Source: UBA920 sp038257015 | GTDB lineage: Bacteria > Patescibacteriota > Doudnabacteria > UBA920 | Assembly: GCA_038257015.1 (NCBI GenBank) | Contig: JBBSJS010000007.1 | Coordinates: 1 to 31,193 of the forward strand | DNA: 31,193 nt | Direction: 5' to 3' | Shown here: piece by piece, positions 8,710 to 17,900 of the stretch | Layout of the letters: every line of letters starts with the position of its first letter | How positions within the stretch are numbered: position 1 is the first letter of the stretch | Translations under genes and position numbers: made by a program | The notes under the pieces: model-generated | What the model was told of the DNA's origin: nothing | What the model saw: the letters and a program-made list of their open reading frames with translations, nothing else | The model's database searches: none

Positions 8710-10278
8710 CTAGTAACGAGGACCGAGCTGGATATTAACCACAGGCCCTTGGACAGTGTTGTTTATCTGATATGTACTTATACTGACATCATTTACAACA
8801 TCAGTGTAAACACCGTTCATTAACGGAGCATCGTCATAAGTCTGTGTACCTGGAACCATATCCAGAATCTTTGAGGAAAGAAAATTGTTATTCAAATCGC
8901 ATGGAGCATACCTTACGGCCACGCCATTTACATAACTCATCCTCAGTGGTAAGAAATTATCAAACCCTTGGTTTTTACGACTTTCTAACCACATACATTC
9001 CCCTGTTAACTGGCCTTGTTGATTGCGCAGGGGGATATATACCAAAGCAGCGGTTTTACTGCCTCGAATAGGTATGGATGGCGATACCAACCGATACCAG
9101 GTGGATTGAGTGATAGCATAGTAATTACCGACTAACCAACCAAAGCGCAACCTTTGCCAATTACTAGGGTAAACATAGGCTGAGCCCATGAAGTCTCCGC
9201 GATCAGACCGCTCACCCCTAGGTCCATCATATAACTTCCAACCCTCAGCCTCAAGCGCTCCCAAATTACGACCTAGGACATAAGTAGCATTGTAGGCATT
9301 AAGCTGGTTAGCTTGTAGGTAAGAATAGGAGACGTTGCCCATGTCACCTAACGTACCAGCCTGACCAGCTGGCTCCAAAGTACACGATGGGATAGTGTTA
9401 AAAACAACGATAATGTGCTTGTAAAAGCTCTGGAAATAACCGAACTCTTGAGCTCTGGAACGAGCATTTTGAGTCCAACTCGTGAACATTAAACCTTCAC
9501 AGTTGCTATTATCGTAGTTTATCGTGACATAAGGAGTAACATCTCCTGCGACAGAATCAAAGTGACTCGAGATCCTGAAACGACTAAACGAGGCTTCTTG
9601 AAAAAAATTCTTGGTTGAATTAGTTCCTGTGAAAACCTGCTCACGAACCTGGCTATCTGAAAGCGGTTGAGAGGTATCGTTAAGAAAGTTTGCCCGGATG
9701 ACCAGAACTTTCTTCGTTCCATGAGTTAAATCCGTAGGTAAATTTATGAAGTTCTCGGCGAAGTGATTTACTTCAACCGTAGGCAGATTAGCGATTGCTT
9801 CATCTACACTTTTTTCTTCAACCATAAACCCACTGTTGTCAATAAAAAAGCCTGTTAAGAGCACTTCTTTATTGGCTAGTCTCTGTAGTTTTTGCTCTGC
9901 AGAAGTTTCGCTGTAATTTTGATTGCTTTTTGAATCCTTACGAACGGATACAATGTATTCGCCCATAGAACTTTCAAGCAAGAAAACTTTGCGACTGGGT
10001 TGCGATTGGAATGTTTTACTGATGTTATCTTCAAGCGAAGTTGCTTGAATCACCACCATTTTCAAAGTACCCGACAGGGCCGTTATTGACCCTACTGGTT
10101 TCGATTGCAACAGTTGTTTTGCTTGAGCATATGGCTGAACTTCTTTTGTTTCAGCTTTGTGCTCTGTTGTTATGGCTCTACTGGTTTGTGCGACTGCGAT
10201 TTGCATATCACCGAACAATAGAGCTGCCAATGTTAACATTGCTGTCAACATACCAATTTTTTTCATTTGTGTGTGCAT
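8710..10278 (-). CDS. Secreted M11/M6-type metallopeptidase homologue with erased active site
   Basis: 522 residues with a signal peptide (residues 5-31, ending VAQT) and a proregion-like segment to about 185. The peptidase-like domain follows: KKVLVIRANF, then NSTKNFFQEASFSRFRI, as in M6/M11 enzymes that open new bacterial or algal matrix proteins. The expected zinc motif HExGHxxGxxHA aligns with residues 333-344, YVLGRNLGALEA. The scaffold GxNLG and final A are kept, but the three His and the Glu are Tyr333, Arg337, Glu343 and Val334. The downstream GDFMG segment, equivalent to the Met-turn region, is present (361-365). The fold is probably kept but zinc catalysis lost, so a binding or structural role is likely. 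The gene has its own promoter, a strong Shine-Dalgarno (AGGAGGAGA, 10284-10292) and its own terminator. Confidence 0.75.
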   Translation of the reverse strand: MHTQMKKIGMLTAMLTLAALLFGDMQIAVAQTSRAITTEHKAETKEVQPYAQAKQLLQSKPVGSITALSGTLKMVVIQATSLEDNISKTFQSQPSRKVFLLESSMGEYIVSVRKDSKSNQNYSETSAEQKLQRLANKEVLLTGFFIDNSGFMVEEKSVDEAIANLPTVEVNHFAENFINLPTDLTHGTKKVLVIRANFLNDTSQPLSDSQVREQVFTGTNSTKNFFQEASFSRFRISSHFDSVAGDVTPYVTINYDNSNCEGLMFTSWTQNARSRAQEFGYFQSFYKHIIVVFNTIPSCTLEPAGQAGTLGDMGNVSYSYLQANQLNAYNATYVLGRNLGALEAEGWKLYDGPRGERSDRGDFMGSAYVYPSNWQRLRFGWLVGNYYAITQSTWYRLVSPSIPIRGSKTAALVYIPLRNQQGQLTGECMWLESRKNQGFDNFLPLRMSYVNGVAVRYAPCDLNNNFLSSKILDMVPGTQTYDDAPLMNGVYTDVVNDVSISTYQINNTVQGPVVNIQLGPRY

Positions 10279-10358
10279 TTTTATCTCCTCCTAGTGTTAG
10301 TTGTTAAGGTCCTAGTTTCTGTGAATTGGCAGAAAATTTCCCACAATTCTTCAGCATG

Positions 10359-10387
10359 ATTATACATATTTAGTAATGTTTTGTCAA
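10359..10387 (-). promoter_or_regulatory. Consensus sigma70-type promoter of the M11-like gene
   Basis: On the minus strand TTGACA (10382-10387), 17-bp spacer, TATAAT (10359-10364): both boxes match consensus. Leader of about 70 nt to the ATG at 10278. Confidence 0.8.
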
Positions 10388-10454
10388 ATTAGATATTCTT
10401 TCTCAGAAAAGTCACTCAGCTAGCTATCAACTAAGGAGGTAGTTTGTTTTGTTA

Positions 10455-10480
10455 ATAAAAAACTGGCCCTTTGAGCCAGC
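10455..10480 (-). terminator. Terminator after the DUF916-like gene
   Basis: On the minus strand CTGGCTC-AAA-GGGCCAG followed by TTTTTT, starting 3 nt after the stop codon at 10483. It closes the WxL-like locus. Confidence 0.85.
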
Positions 10481-10482
10481 TT

Positions 10483-11427
10483 TTACTTCTTTTCAATTTG
10501 ACGGAGCAACCATCGGTTATAAATATGAATACCCCTGAAGCAAAACCAAAGTATTCCACCCACAAAAACAATAAATCCAACAACCAAGTGAATTGGCAAC
10601 ACCCAAACTACCACCTGGTCTTTGGCCTCAAGTCTATTTTTGCCATACTCCATACTAACCTCAGCAACATATCTACCGAAGCTTAATCCACTCGGATACC
10701 ATTTACTCTCAAAAGTTTTACCCACTCCAGGCAAGAGAACTTCTGCGTCACGGTTTACAGGAACTGACGCCACAACCTTACCAAACAAGTTTTTAAAATA
10801 AATCTCTCCTTTTGGTTTAACGTGAACATTCCCAGAATTGGTAAATTTTGTACTGAATTCAAATGAGTCATTAGTAAACATAACTGACTTTTTTGAAGCC
10901 AGTCCTGTTTCCCCCATCTCACGGGCTTGCCCATAACGAACCAAGATCACAGAACCAATTGTGGGAGTAATCTGTCCCACGGTACGATTTCTTTCAGAGC
11001 CTCGATAGCTAAACAAAAGAGCGCCGTAGTGGCTTCCCTGTTCAGCATCTTCAGGCGGACTAAGTGCATACTTAACTTCTTTGCTCTCTTGTGGATTGAG
11101 CTTAAATGTCTGACCTTCAGGAAAACTAACCCATTGAGCCAGTGAAAAAGTTTTGTCATTCATTTCATCGTCAGGTACGAAAACTGGTTGCCCGGTATCA
11201 TGGTTTGGTACGAAATCCTTTGGAGTCACCGTAACCTGAAGAGTGTCATCACTCCAGTTTGTAACAGTAACGGAGCCTGAACTAGTTTCCCCTTTAGCAA
11301 CATCACTCTCAATTATAAAAGGGTTAATATTTAACCCATAATCTTGTTGCTCTCCGTCCTGGGCTAAGGCCAAAGGAATTGATAAAGAAATGCTTAGTGC
11401 AAAAATCAGAATGGCAAGTTTTTTCAT
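10483..11427 (-). CDS. DUF916-like membrane-anchored surface protein (WxL-interacting type)
   Basis: 314 residues. Signal peptide at 1-22 (ILIFALSISLSIPLALA). The extracellular region reads like DUF916/WxL-interacting proteins: GLNINPFIIESDVAKGETSSG, then conserved patches SKEVKYALSPPEDAEQGSHY, GALLFSYRG and FSTKFTNSGNVHVKPKGEIY. The C-terminal membrane helix at about 279-300 (LVVGFIVFVGGILWFCF) is followed by a short basic cytoplasmic tail. In Firmicutes, DUF916 proteins bind WxL-domain proteins and peptidoglycan; the same role here is inference. It starts 3 nt after the stop of the upstream WxL-like gene with no Shine-Dalgarno, suggesting translational coupling, and ends at a strong terminator. 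Confidence 0.75.
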   Translation of the reverse strand: MKKLAILIFALSISLSIPLALAQDGEQQDYGLNINPFIIESDVAKGETSSGSVTVTNWSDDTLQVTVTPKDFVPNHDTGQPVFVPDDEMNDKTFSLAQWVSFPEGQTFKLNPQESKEVKYALSPPEDAEQGSHYGALLFSYRGSERNRTVGQITPTIGSVILVRYGQAREMGETGLASKKSVMFTNDSFEFSTKFTNSGNVHVKPKGEIYFKNLFGKVVASVPVNRDAEVLLPGVGKTFESKWYPSGLSFGRYVAEVSMEYGKNRLEAKDQVVVWVLPIHLVVGFIVFVGGILWFCFRGIHIYNRWLLRQIEKK

Positions 11428-11430
11428 AGT

Positions 11431-12540
11431 TTAGTAAACAGCTGTAGTTATGTAAGTGATTATATTCTGGTAATTACCTGCTTCTTGGTCGTTCCCAATA
11501 ACAAGTTTAAAAACAATTTCTGTAAGCTCTGAACTTGCTGGGGCAGTATTACAGCTCACCTCAAGGGGCGTGCTAGTAAGGGCTGCAAAAGTATCATTAA
11601 CATTAAATCTTGAAATACTGCCACTACATAAACTCGCATCAGTTGAATGATAACCAAAACGACCAGTAGTAACTCCGGTGCCAAAAACATCAGGTACTGC
11701 ATTGGTGCCAGAAACTGTGGCAATTTCATCAGCCGAAGAAGTTCTTAGATTGCCATCTTGTTGAATTGTTGTAACATAGCCAGCAATTGCATTTGTGGAA
11801 ACTGTTACTGTTTGAGCAGCTATATTTGGGTTGCCATCACCCACGCTTAGGCTATTAAAGCCCATGGTTGTAGAGGTGCTAGTTGTTGTGGTTGTTAGAC
11901 CAGCAATCACCTGACCAGAAGCGACTCCTCCGATAGATACAGTTAGCGATGCCCCGACGGTAGCAGCAGAAGCAGTTTGCGAATAACCGGTTTCAGAGTT
12001 TGGCCCAAAGCGGGCCTTAACTTTGATTTCATAAGTCGTGTTTGGACTTAACCCAACCACTCTTTCTCCTAAACCAGAACTCCAACCACTATAAGTTTGC
12101 CATGCTTCGGTAGTGCCTAGTGTGTCATCAGTCTGAATAAAGTAAGTTGTCACAAAGCTGTCATCAGAAATTGCGATGGCGTAGTTAGTGTCGGAAGGAT
12201 TTCCCCCAGTGGCAATTACAAAATCTAATGAATTATAGAGACTCCCGCCAGTGTTCGTCAGAGTTGGTGGTGCCGGTACTCCAGGATAAGCGTGGGGCAT
12301 AAATCCAGAAAAGACGCTGTAAGTTGTAGAATTATTTGGTGCGGTATCGCTATCGCTAACAGAGCTTGTGACTGAATAATTACCGGAAGAGCTCTCTTCG
12401 CCACCCATATCTACTGATGGATTTTCTATACTAAAGTTAGGGCTACTTAAAGTCTCAGCCAAAACAACCGCTGGCAGTATCAGCACGGCCACCATCAATA
12501 AACTGATTTGAATAATTTTAATTTGTTTCAAGTTGAACAT
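11431..12540 (-). CDS. Secreted protein with fibronectin-like segment and WxL-like C-terminal domain
   Basis: 369 residues. Signal peptide to about residue 28 (SLLMVAVLILPAVVLAE). Residues about 85-190 look like a fibronectin-III/Ig fold (YAIAISDDSF, GLSPNTTYEIKVKARF). The C-terminal half (about 195-369) has the WxL-like layout: SLTVSIGGV, AIAGYVTTIQQDG, a middle region with two Cys, and a final strand AGNYQNIITYITTAVY. This mirrors the last strand of WxL domains, but no WxL tripeptide is evident. The same C-terminal pattern occurs in the protein at 13696-14748. It is flanked by the two DUF916-like genes, as in WxL/WxLIP operons. An attenuator-like hairpin lies just upstream. Confidence 0.65.
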   Translation of the reverse strand: MFNLKQIKIIQISLLMVAVLILPAVVLAETLSSPNFSIENPSVDMGGEESSSGNYSVTSSVSDSDTAPNNSTTYSVFSGFMPHAYPGVPAPPTLTNTGGSLYNSLDFVIATGGNPSDTNYAIAISDDSFVTTYFIQTDDTLGTTEAWQTYSGWSSGLGERVVGLSPNTTYEIKVKARFGPNSETGYSQTASAATVGASLTVSIGGVASGQVIAGLTTTTTSTSTTMGFNSLSVGDGNPNIAAQTVTVSTNAIAGYVTTIQQDGNLRTSSADEIATVSGTNAVPDVFGTGVTTGRFGYHSTDASLCSGSISRFNVNDTFAALTSTPLEVSCNTAPASSELTEIVFKLVIGNDQEAGNYQNIITYITTAVY

Positions 12541-12560
12541 ATTAGGTTAACTGTACCAAA

Positions 12561-12592
12561 AATAAAGACCGTACTCAAGCACGGTCTTTATT
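12561..12592. terminator. Strong intercistronic hairpin, bidirectional terminator
   Basis: AATAAAGACCGT...ACGGTCTTTATT forms a perfect 12-bp stem with an 8-nt loop, flanked by T-runs on both strands. On the minus strand it follows the DUF916 gene at 12604 and precedes the next gene by 20 nt. It may limit expression of the two downstream genes; no strong separate promoter was found for them. Confidence 0.8.
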
Positions 12593-12603
12593 TAAATATA
12601 TAT

Positions 12604-13644
12604 TTAACGACCCATCTTCATTTTACCGATTATGTAGCGGTTATATCTTCGAATTGTAAATCTGAGCAAAATTAGAGCAATTAACAGGCCACTCACCAGT
12701 AAAATAATCAACTGCCAAGGCAAAACTATAAACCAAAATGTTTGCTGAGCAGTGTTATCATTTGAACCGAAAGTAATGTCTAACTTGGCACTGTAAAGTC
12801 CTAACGCGAAGTTATCCCATTGCCATTTGGCTTTTTGGAAAAACCCACCTTCAGCACCAGCACTCATCACAGTTACAGAATCCTCCTGGCCACCACCGCT
12901 ATTTACCCAGAAAGATTCAAACCGCCTTATACTGCTTGGCAATACCGAGCCGTCTGTTCGGTTGGCGTTTAAAACTTTACTAGTAATTCTAAATAAATTC
13001 TTAATTTTAATTTCTCCGACAGGCTTAACGCGGTCAGCTCCAGAATTTTGGAATCGATAATAAAAAGCCACTGGCAAAGAATTAAATACGCGTTGTTGGT
13101 TCCGTGTTCCATATTCTAAGATATCAACCCCTTCAACAATATTTCCATTAACCCTTAAAAAGATTAAGGTACCCAACCTTGCACCAATACTGACTTCTCC
13201 GCCTCTAGCTGGAGGAGGTGTAGTACGAATAAAAATTGAAGCGAAATATCCACCAGGATCAGTGTTTGCTGGCACGCTTATTGTGTAAGGTACTGTTACT
13301 TGTTCTCCTGCGGGTACACGAATTTCATCGTCAACATCCACCCATGTTGCCAATCCTTCAGGGCTTGGGATAAAACTTGGATTACCTGTTTCATCACGGG
13401 CTTCAAAGTTTTCAACTTCTGTATAGTAAGTTTGAGCTTGTGGGGCTTCGTTGGTAATCTTAAATTCACCACTAATTGTATTCCCCGGATCAGTTTCCAG
13501 CTCAATTCTCGGAGGAGTAACACTAAGAGCTTGTACATTATTAGCTGTGATGATAAACAAAAAGATACCACAGACTACGGCGCTAGTCATGTGGAATCTT
13601 TTTTTGTTGATAAACCCTTTTGTTATTTGTAGGATTTTTGACAC
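12604..13644 (-). CDS. DUF916-type membrane-anchored surface protein
   Basis: 346 residues from a GTG start at 13644. An ATG at 13590 would give a tighter signal peptide and is the alternative. The hydrophobic export segment (AVVCGIFLFIITANNVQA) is followed by the DUF916 hallmark SVTPPRIELETDPGNTISGE. Further conserved patches are VPAGEQVTVPYTISVPANTD, PGGYFASIFI, LGTLIFLRVNG, FYYRFQNSGADRVKPVGEI and KIKNLF. A transmembrane helix at about 313-334 (WQLIILLVSGLLIALILLRF) and a basic tail follow. The bitopic layout matches WxL-interacting proteins. It lies directly downstream of the WxL-like gene at 14748, and its extended -10 promoter overlaps the end of that gene. Confidence 0.8.
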   Translation of the reverse strand: MSKILQITKGFINKKRFHMTSAVVCGIFLFIITANNVQALSVTPPRIELETDPGNTISGEFKITNEAPQAQTYYTEVENFEARDETGNPSFIPSPEGLATWVDVDDEIRVPAGEQVTVPYTISVPANTDPGGYFASIFIRTTPPPARGGEVSIGARLGTLIFLRVNGNIVEGVDILEYGTRNQQRVFNSLPVAFYYRFQNSGADRVKPVGEIKIKNLFRITSKVLNANRTDGSVLPSSIRRFESFWVNSGGGQEDSVTVMSAGAEGGFFQKAKWQWDNFALGLYSAKLDITFGSNDNTAQQTFWFIVLPWQLIILLVSGLLIALILLRFTIRRYNRYIIGKMKMGR

Positions 13645-13652
13645 AGTTTTCT

Positions 13653-13672
13653 TTTAGGAAGTAATTCCTAAA
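13653..13672 (-). other. Short hairpin between promoter and DUF916 gene
   Basis: TTTAGGAA-GTAA-TTCCTAAA is an 8-bp perfect stem just after the predicted -10 and before the GTG start. It has no T-run, so it is more likely a leader hairpin or operator than a terminator. Confidence 0.45.
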
Positions 13673-13673
13673 T

Positions 13674-13682
13674 ATTATAGCA
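13674..13682 (-). promoter_or_regulatory. Extended -10 promoter for the DUF916 gene
   Basis: On the minus strand TGC-TATAAT is an extended -10 element with no good -35. It lies 29 nt upstream of the GTG start and 14 nt after the stop of the preceding gene. Confidence 0.55.
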
Positions 13683-13695
13683 CATTTCTAGCTCA

Positions 13696-14748
13696 CTAGA
13701 AACTTGCTGTTGCTGTGTAAGTCAAGGTTGTAGAATAGTTACCAGCTTCAGTATCTGAAGCAATGTTAGCTATGTAACGAGCACTGTAAGTGGTTGTTGC
13801 TGTTGAACCTGTAGCAGAAGCGATTTGATCAGGAGTAGTGATTCCATCGTAAGCAAATCCAGCTGCAGCATAAGGAGCAGAAACTGTGCCAGTTCCACCA
13901 GAAGCGGTGTAACGAGCACCAAATTGTTCAGTACCAACAGCGGAAGCTGTATTAGAACCACCAATAGCATTGATGGTGTTACCAGCGCTAGTTAAAGTAG
14001 GACCAGAAACGTAAATAACGTATCCACCTGTAGCATTTGTGCCTGCTGATAGAGTATGAGCTTGTACTTCAGCTGCGTCCCCACCGACATCGTCAGCGTA
14101 ACGAGCTGCTGCTGAATTCAAAGTACCAAATTCGATAGTATTATCTGAAAGAGCAAAAGTAATGCTTGGGTCAACAGTAGCAGTGATTACTACTTGATCA
14201 TTAACAATAATATCTACTGCAAGTGAGCCTGAGTCAGCAAAAGTACCAGCAATTGCAACACTATGAGTAGTAGCAGCGGTGCCATTTTGGATGCGATTAA
14301 CACCTGTTGCTTGGTTTGTTGCATGTGTACCAATTTGAATTTGTACACAATGAGTAGCAGTAATTGTATCTGTGCCAGAAGTTAGAGTAATTACACCGCC
14401 TGAAGCAGCGACTCCCCAACTAGCTCCTGAGGCAGAAGCAGCTAATGTACGGTCGCTAAAACCAGTACAAGTTGCGGCAGTTGCCAAATCTACGTCTGTG
14501 TGAACAATAGCGTTAACACTAGCAGAGTCAAAGCCTGTGAAAGCTAAAGTAATAGTCTGTCCTGCTGTAAGACCTGTTGGTGTTACGAACTGGATAGTGT
14601 GATTGGCGTTAGTGTTTTCTGCCAATCTATCAAGATTGTCCGAGATGCTTGTAAGAGATGCCGCGAATGTGATATTCGTGAAGATTCCGCTTAAAGCAAA
14701 AACGCTGACCATTAAAGCGCCGGCAATCATACGTTTTGTCTGTTGCAT
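13696..14748 (-). CDS. Secreted Ala/Thr-rich surface protein with WxL-like C-terminal domain
   Basis: 350 residues, with a signal peptide (residues 8-30, MIAGALMVSVFALSGIFTN...FAAS). The N-terminal domain (SISDNLDRLAENTNANHTIQ, FVTPTGLTAGQTITLAF) resembles surface proteins common in CPR genomes; a function is not known to me. The C-terminal half (about 190-350) starts VVITATVDPSITFALSDNTI and ends TEAGNYSTTLTYTATASF, the same final-strand pattern as the protein at 11431. Its Ala/Gly/Thr composition, very strong promoter and position at the head of the cluster suggest an abundant cell-surface component. Pairing with the downstream DUF916 protein is inference from order. Weak Shine-Dalgarno (GGAGA) upstream. 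Confidence 0.7.
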   Translation of the reverse strand: MQQTKRMIAGALMVSVFALSGIFTNITFAASLTSISDNLDRLAENTNANHTIQFVTPTGLTAGQTITLAFTGFDSASVNAIVHTDVDLATAATCTGFSDRTLAASASGASWGVAASGGVITLTSGTDTITATHCVQIQIGTHATNQATGVNRIQNGTAATTHSVAIAGTFADSGSLAVDIIVNDQVVITATVDPSITFALSDNTIEFGTLNSAAARYADDVGGDAAEVQAHTLSAGTNATGGYVIYVSGPTLTSAGNTINAIGGSNTASAVGTEQFGARYTASGGTGTVSAPYAAAGFAYDGITTPDQIASATGSTATTTYSARYIANIASDTEAGNYSTTLTYTATASF

Positions 14749-14767
14749 TTGTTTTTGTTTCTCCGTT

Positions 14768-14793
14768 ACTTAACAAGGGTTTTGTTATTAAGT
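14768..14793. promoter_or_regulatory. ACTTAACAA inverted half-sites in leader
   Basis: ACTTAACAA (14768-14776) and TTTGTTattAAGT (14781-14793) form an imperfect inverted repeat about 20-45 nt downstream of the predicted start. The half-site is the same as in the inverted repeat at 8568-8599. Confidence 0.45.
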
Positions 14794-14818
14794 GACGACT
14801 TTATTAATGTATACATCC

Positions 14819-14847
14819 ATTATAACATAGTTTTTACTCTTTGTAAA
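14819..14847 (-). promoter_or_regulatory. Strong promoter of the WxL-like locus
   Basis: On the minus strand TTTACA (14842-14847), 17-bp spacer with a TG extension, TATAAT (14819-14824). Start near 14812, leader of about 64 nt. Confidence 0.75.
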
Positions 14848-14891
14848 TACCTATACGTAGTTTATCTTAGTAAATCATCTATTTTAAAATT

Positions 14892-14936
14892 AAAAAACTC
14901 CCTTACTCTAAAAATCAGAGTGACGGGAGTTTTTTA
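14892..14936 (-). terminator. Terminator of rpoBC operon
   Basis: ACTCCC...GGGAGT with an inner ACTCT/AGAGT pairing, flanked by A- and T-runs on either side. It lies just beyond the rpoC stop and could work in both directions. Confidence 0.85.
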
Positions 14937-14953
14937 ATTTTGATTATAGTTGT

Positions 14954-17900
14954 TTACTCAGTGATAACTTCAATTTTTTGAGCTTGGTCAGCTACTTCTT
15001 TATTGAAACCGGTTCCTGCAGGAATTAACTTACCAATAATCACGTTTTCTTTTAGACCACGCAAGTAATCGGTTTTACCTGAAACAGCTGCTTCAATTAG
15101 AACACGAGTGGTTTCTTGGAAACTAGCAGCAGCCAAGAAACTCTCTGTATTAAGCGAAATTTTAGTAATACCCATCAACAATTGTTCAGTTTGAGCTGGG
15201 TTTTTACCTTCGGCTTCTAACTGGTTATTAATGTCTTGTAGCTTGGATTTATCTACCATGTCCCCTATTACGAAGTCGGTATCACCAGAATCTGTAATTC
15301 GGAGCTTGGAGAACATCTGACGCACAATTACTTCAATGTGCTTATCGTGAATTTGTTGTCCCTGTGATACGTAAATATCTTGAACTTCTTTTACGATATA
15401 TTTTTGAGCTTCTTTTGTTCCTTGAAGTTCCAAAATCTGATTTGGACTTAAGTTTCCTTCAGTTAACGGTTGTCCTGGATATACCAAGTCGCCATCTTTA
15501 ACGGTAAGAGAGAAACCACCAGGGATAACATATTCTTTCATGTCATCATTTTCATATACTACAGTAACTTTGTCGTCTTGCACTCGAGCTAATCCTTTAG
15601 CTTTCGCTTTCACAAGCTTTCCAGCGTCATCAGTATACAGAGAGTCACCAGTATCGATATGAGCACCGTCTTTAATTAGTGCATCTGTACCAGAAGGCAA
15701 TGCATAAATATCTTTAGCAACATCTTGTCCATGAATTTGCACAACTTGCTCTTTGCTTGAAATTGAAACTACAGAAATAGTTCCTGCGATTTCAGCAACA
15801 GTTGCTTGCCCCTTAGGTTCGCGGGCTTCAAACAATTCTTCAACACGAGGCAAACCTTGGGTAATATCTTTTACCGATGCGGATCCACCAGTGTGGAAAG
15901 TACGCATAGTAAGCTGAGTTCCCGGTTCACCAATAGCTTGTGCAGCTACGATACCTACAGCAGCACCAAGTTCAACCATTCTATTGAAACCTAAGTCATA
16001 ACCGTAACAAAGCTTACAAATACCGCGAACTAATTTACACTTCAAAGCTGAGCGACATTTAACTTCCTGGATACCTGTAGCAGCAATTGTATTTGCCATC
16101 TGTTCATCAATACCTTCATTTTTGCCCAATAATACATTACCTTCTTGGTCTTTTACAACCTCTGCAGTAACACGGCCAAACAAACGCTTTTCAAGGCTTT
16201 GATTCATTACTTCACTATCAGCAACAGAGATAATATCAAATTCTTTTGTACCACAATCTTCGGAGTTAATAACCACATCTTGAGCAACATCCACTAAACG
16301 ACGAGTCAGGTAACCAGCGTCAGCTGTACGAAGCGCAGTGTCAGACATACCTTTACGAGAACCATGAGTAGAAATGAAATATTCCAATACGCCCATACCT
16401 TCTTTGAACGAACCGCGAACAGGAAGCTCGATAGTGCGACCACCAGGGTTTACTACCAAACCTTTAAGACCAGCCATCTGCGTAATCTGAGAGAAAGAAC
16501 CACGAGCACCACTAGCCACCATATAGTTAATACTAGAGTGATCGGTTACAGTCCCTACAACAGATTTTGCAATTTTTTCAGATGCGTCAGCCCAAATTTC
16601 TACAACACGACCGTAGCGTTCATCTTCTGTTAACAACCCTTCACGGAATTGATCATAAGTTGCTTGCACTTCTACATCAGCCTTAGCTAGTGTGTCGTAC
16701 TTTGACTCAGGTACACGCAAGTCATCCATACCCCAAGACAATCCTGATTGTTTCATGTAAGTAAAGCCGGTGCGCTTAATGTCGTCGATTAGTTCAGCGG
16801 TACGGTTTGCACCAAGCAAGCGGTAAGATTCACGAACCAAAGCGGACAAAGCTTTTTTGTCGAAGGCTTGGTTGCGGAAACCTAACTCGGTTGGAATAAC
16901 TTTGTTGAAAATTAAACGACCAACAGAAGTTTCGATTAACTCACCACCAACTTGTGCTTTAATTTTTGCTTGAATGCTTACATGCTTATTGTTGTAAGCA
17001 AGTAACGCTTCTTGGCGGTCTGTAAATATCTTGCCTTCGCCTTTTAAGCCTTCACGGATTTTAGTTATATAGTAGCAGCCCACCACAACGTCTTTGTCGG
17101 GAGTCATCACGGCTTCACCGCTAGCAGGTTTCAACAAGTTGTTAGCAGAAACCATGATTTCCTTAGCTTCTTTTTGAGCAGCATCAGTTAGTGGAACATG
17201 AACAGCCATCTGGTCACCATCGAAGTCAGCGTTAAAAGCTGCACATACCATTGGGTGAAGTTGAATAGCTTTTCCTTCGATAAGTACTGGTTGGAAAGCT
17301 TGGAAACCAAGTCTGTGCAAGGTTGGCGCACGGTTTAAGAGTACATAGTGATCTTTGGTAACTTCTTCCAAAATATCCCAAACTTCATTTCTGCTTTGTT
17401 CGATTAAGCGGTTAGCGCTACGAACATTGTGTGCGTATTCACGACCGATAAGTTTTGAGATTACGAACGGTTTGAATAATTCCAAAGCCATTTGCTTTGG
17501 CAAACCACATTGGTGCAATTTCAAAGTAGGACCAACTACAATTACAGAACGTCCGGAATAGTCTACACGCTTACCAAGCAAGTTTTGACGGAAACGTCCT
17601 TGCTTACCTTTTAACATATCAGCTAAAGAACGTAGTTTGCGCTTTTGACCTGTTGAAGCAGTTACTTCTTTACCATGGCGAACAGAGTTGTCGATTAAAG
17701 CATCAACAGCTTCTTGCAACATACGCTTTTCATTACGAGTGATAACTTCTGGAGATTTGATTTCCAAAAGTTTCTTCAAACGGTTGTTACGGTTGATTAC
17801 GCGACGATATAAATCGTTCAAATCGGAAGCTGCAAAACGACCACCATCAAGTTGCACCATCGGACGAAGGTCTGGTGGAATAACTGGTAAGTGAGTAATC

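Noticed and set aside
10433..10443. Perfect Shine-Dalgarno-like AAGGAGGT on the plus strand
   Set aside because: No open reading frame starts within a useful distance; the sequence after it is a terminator.
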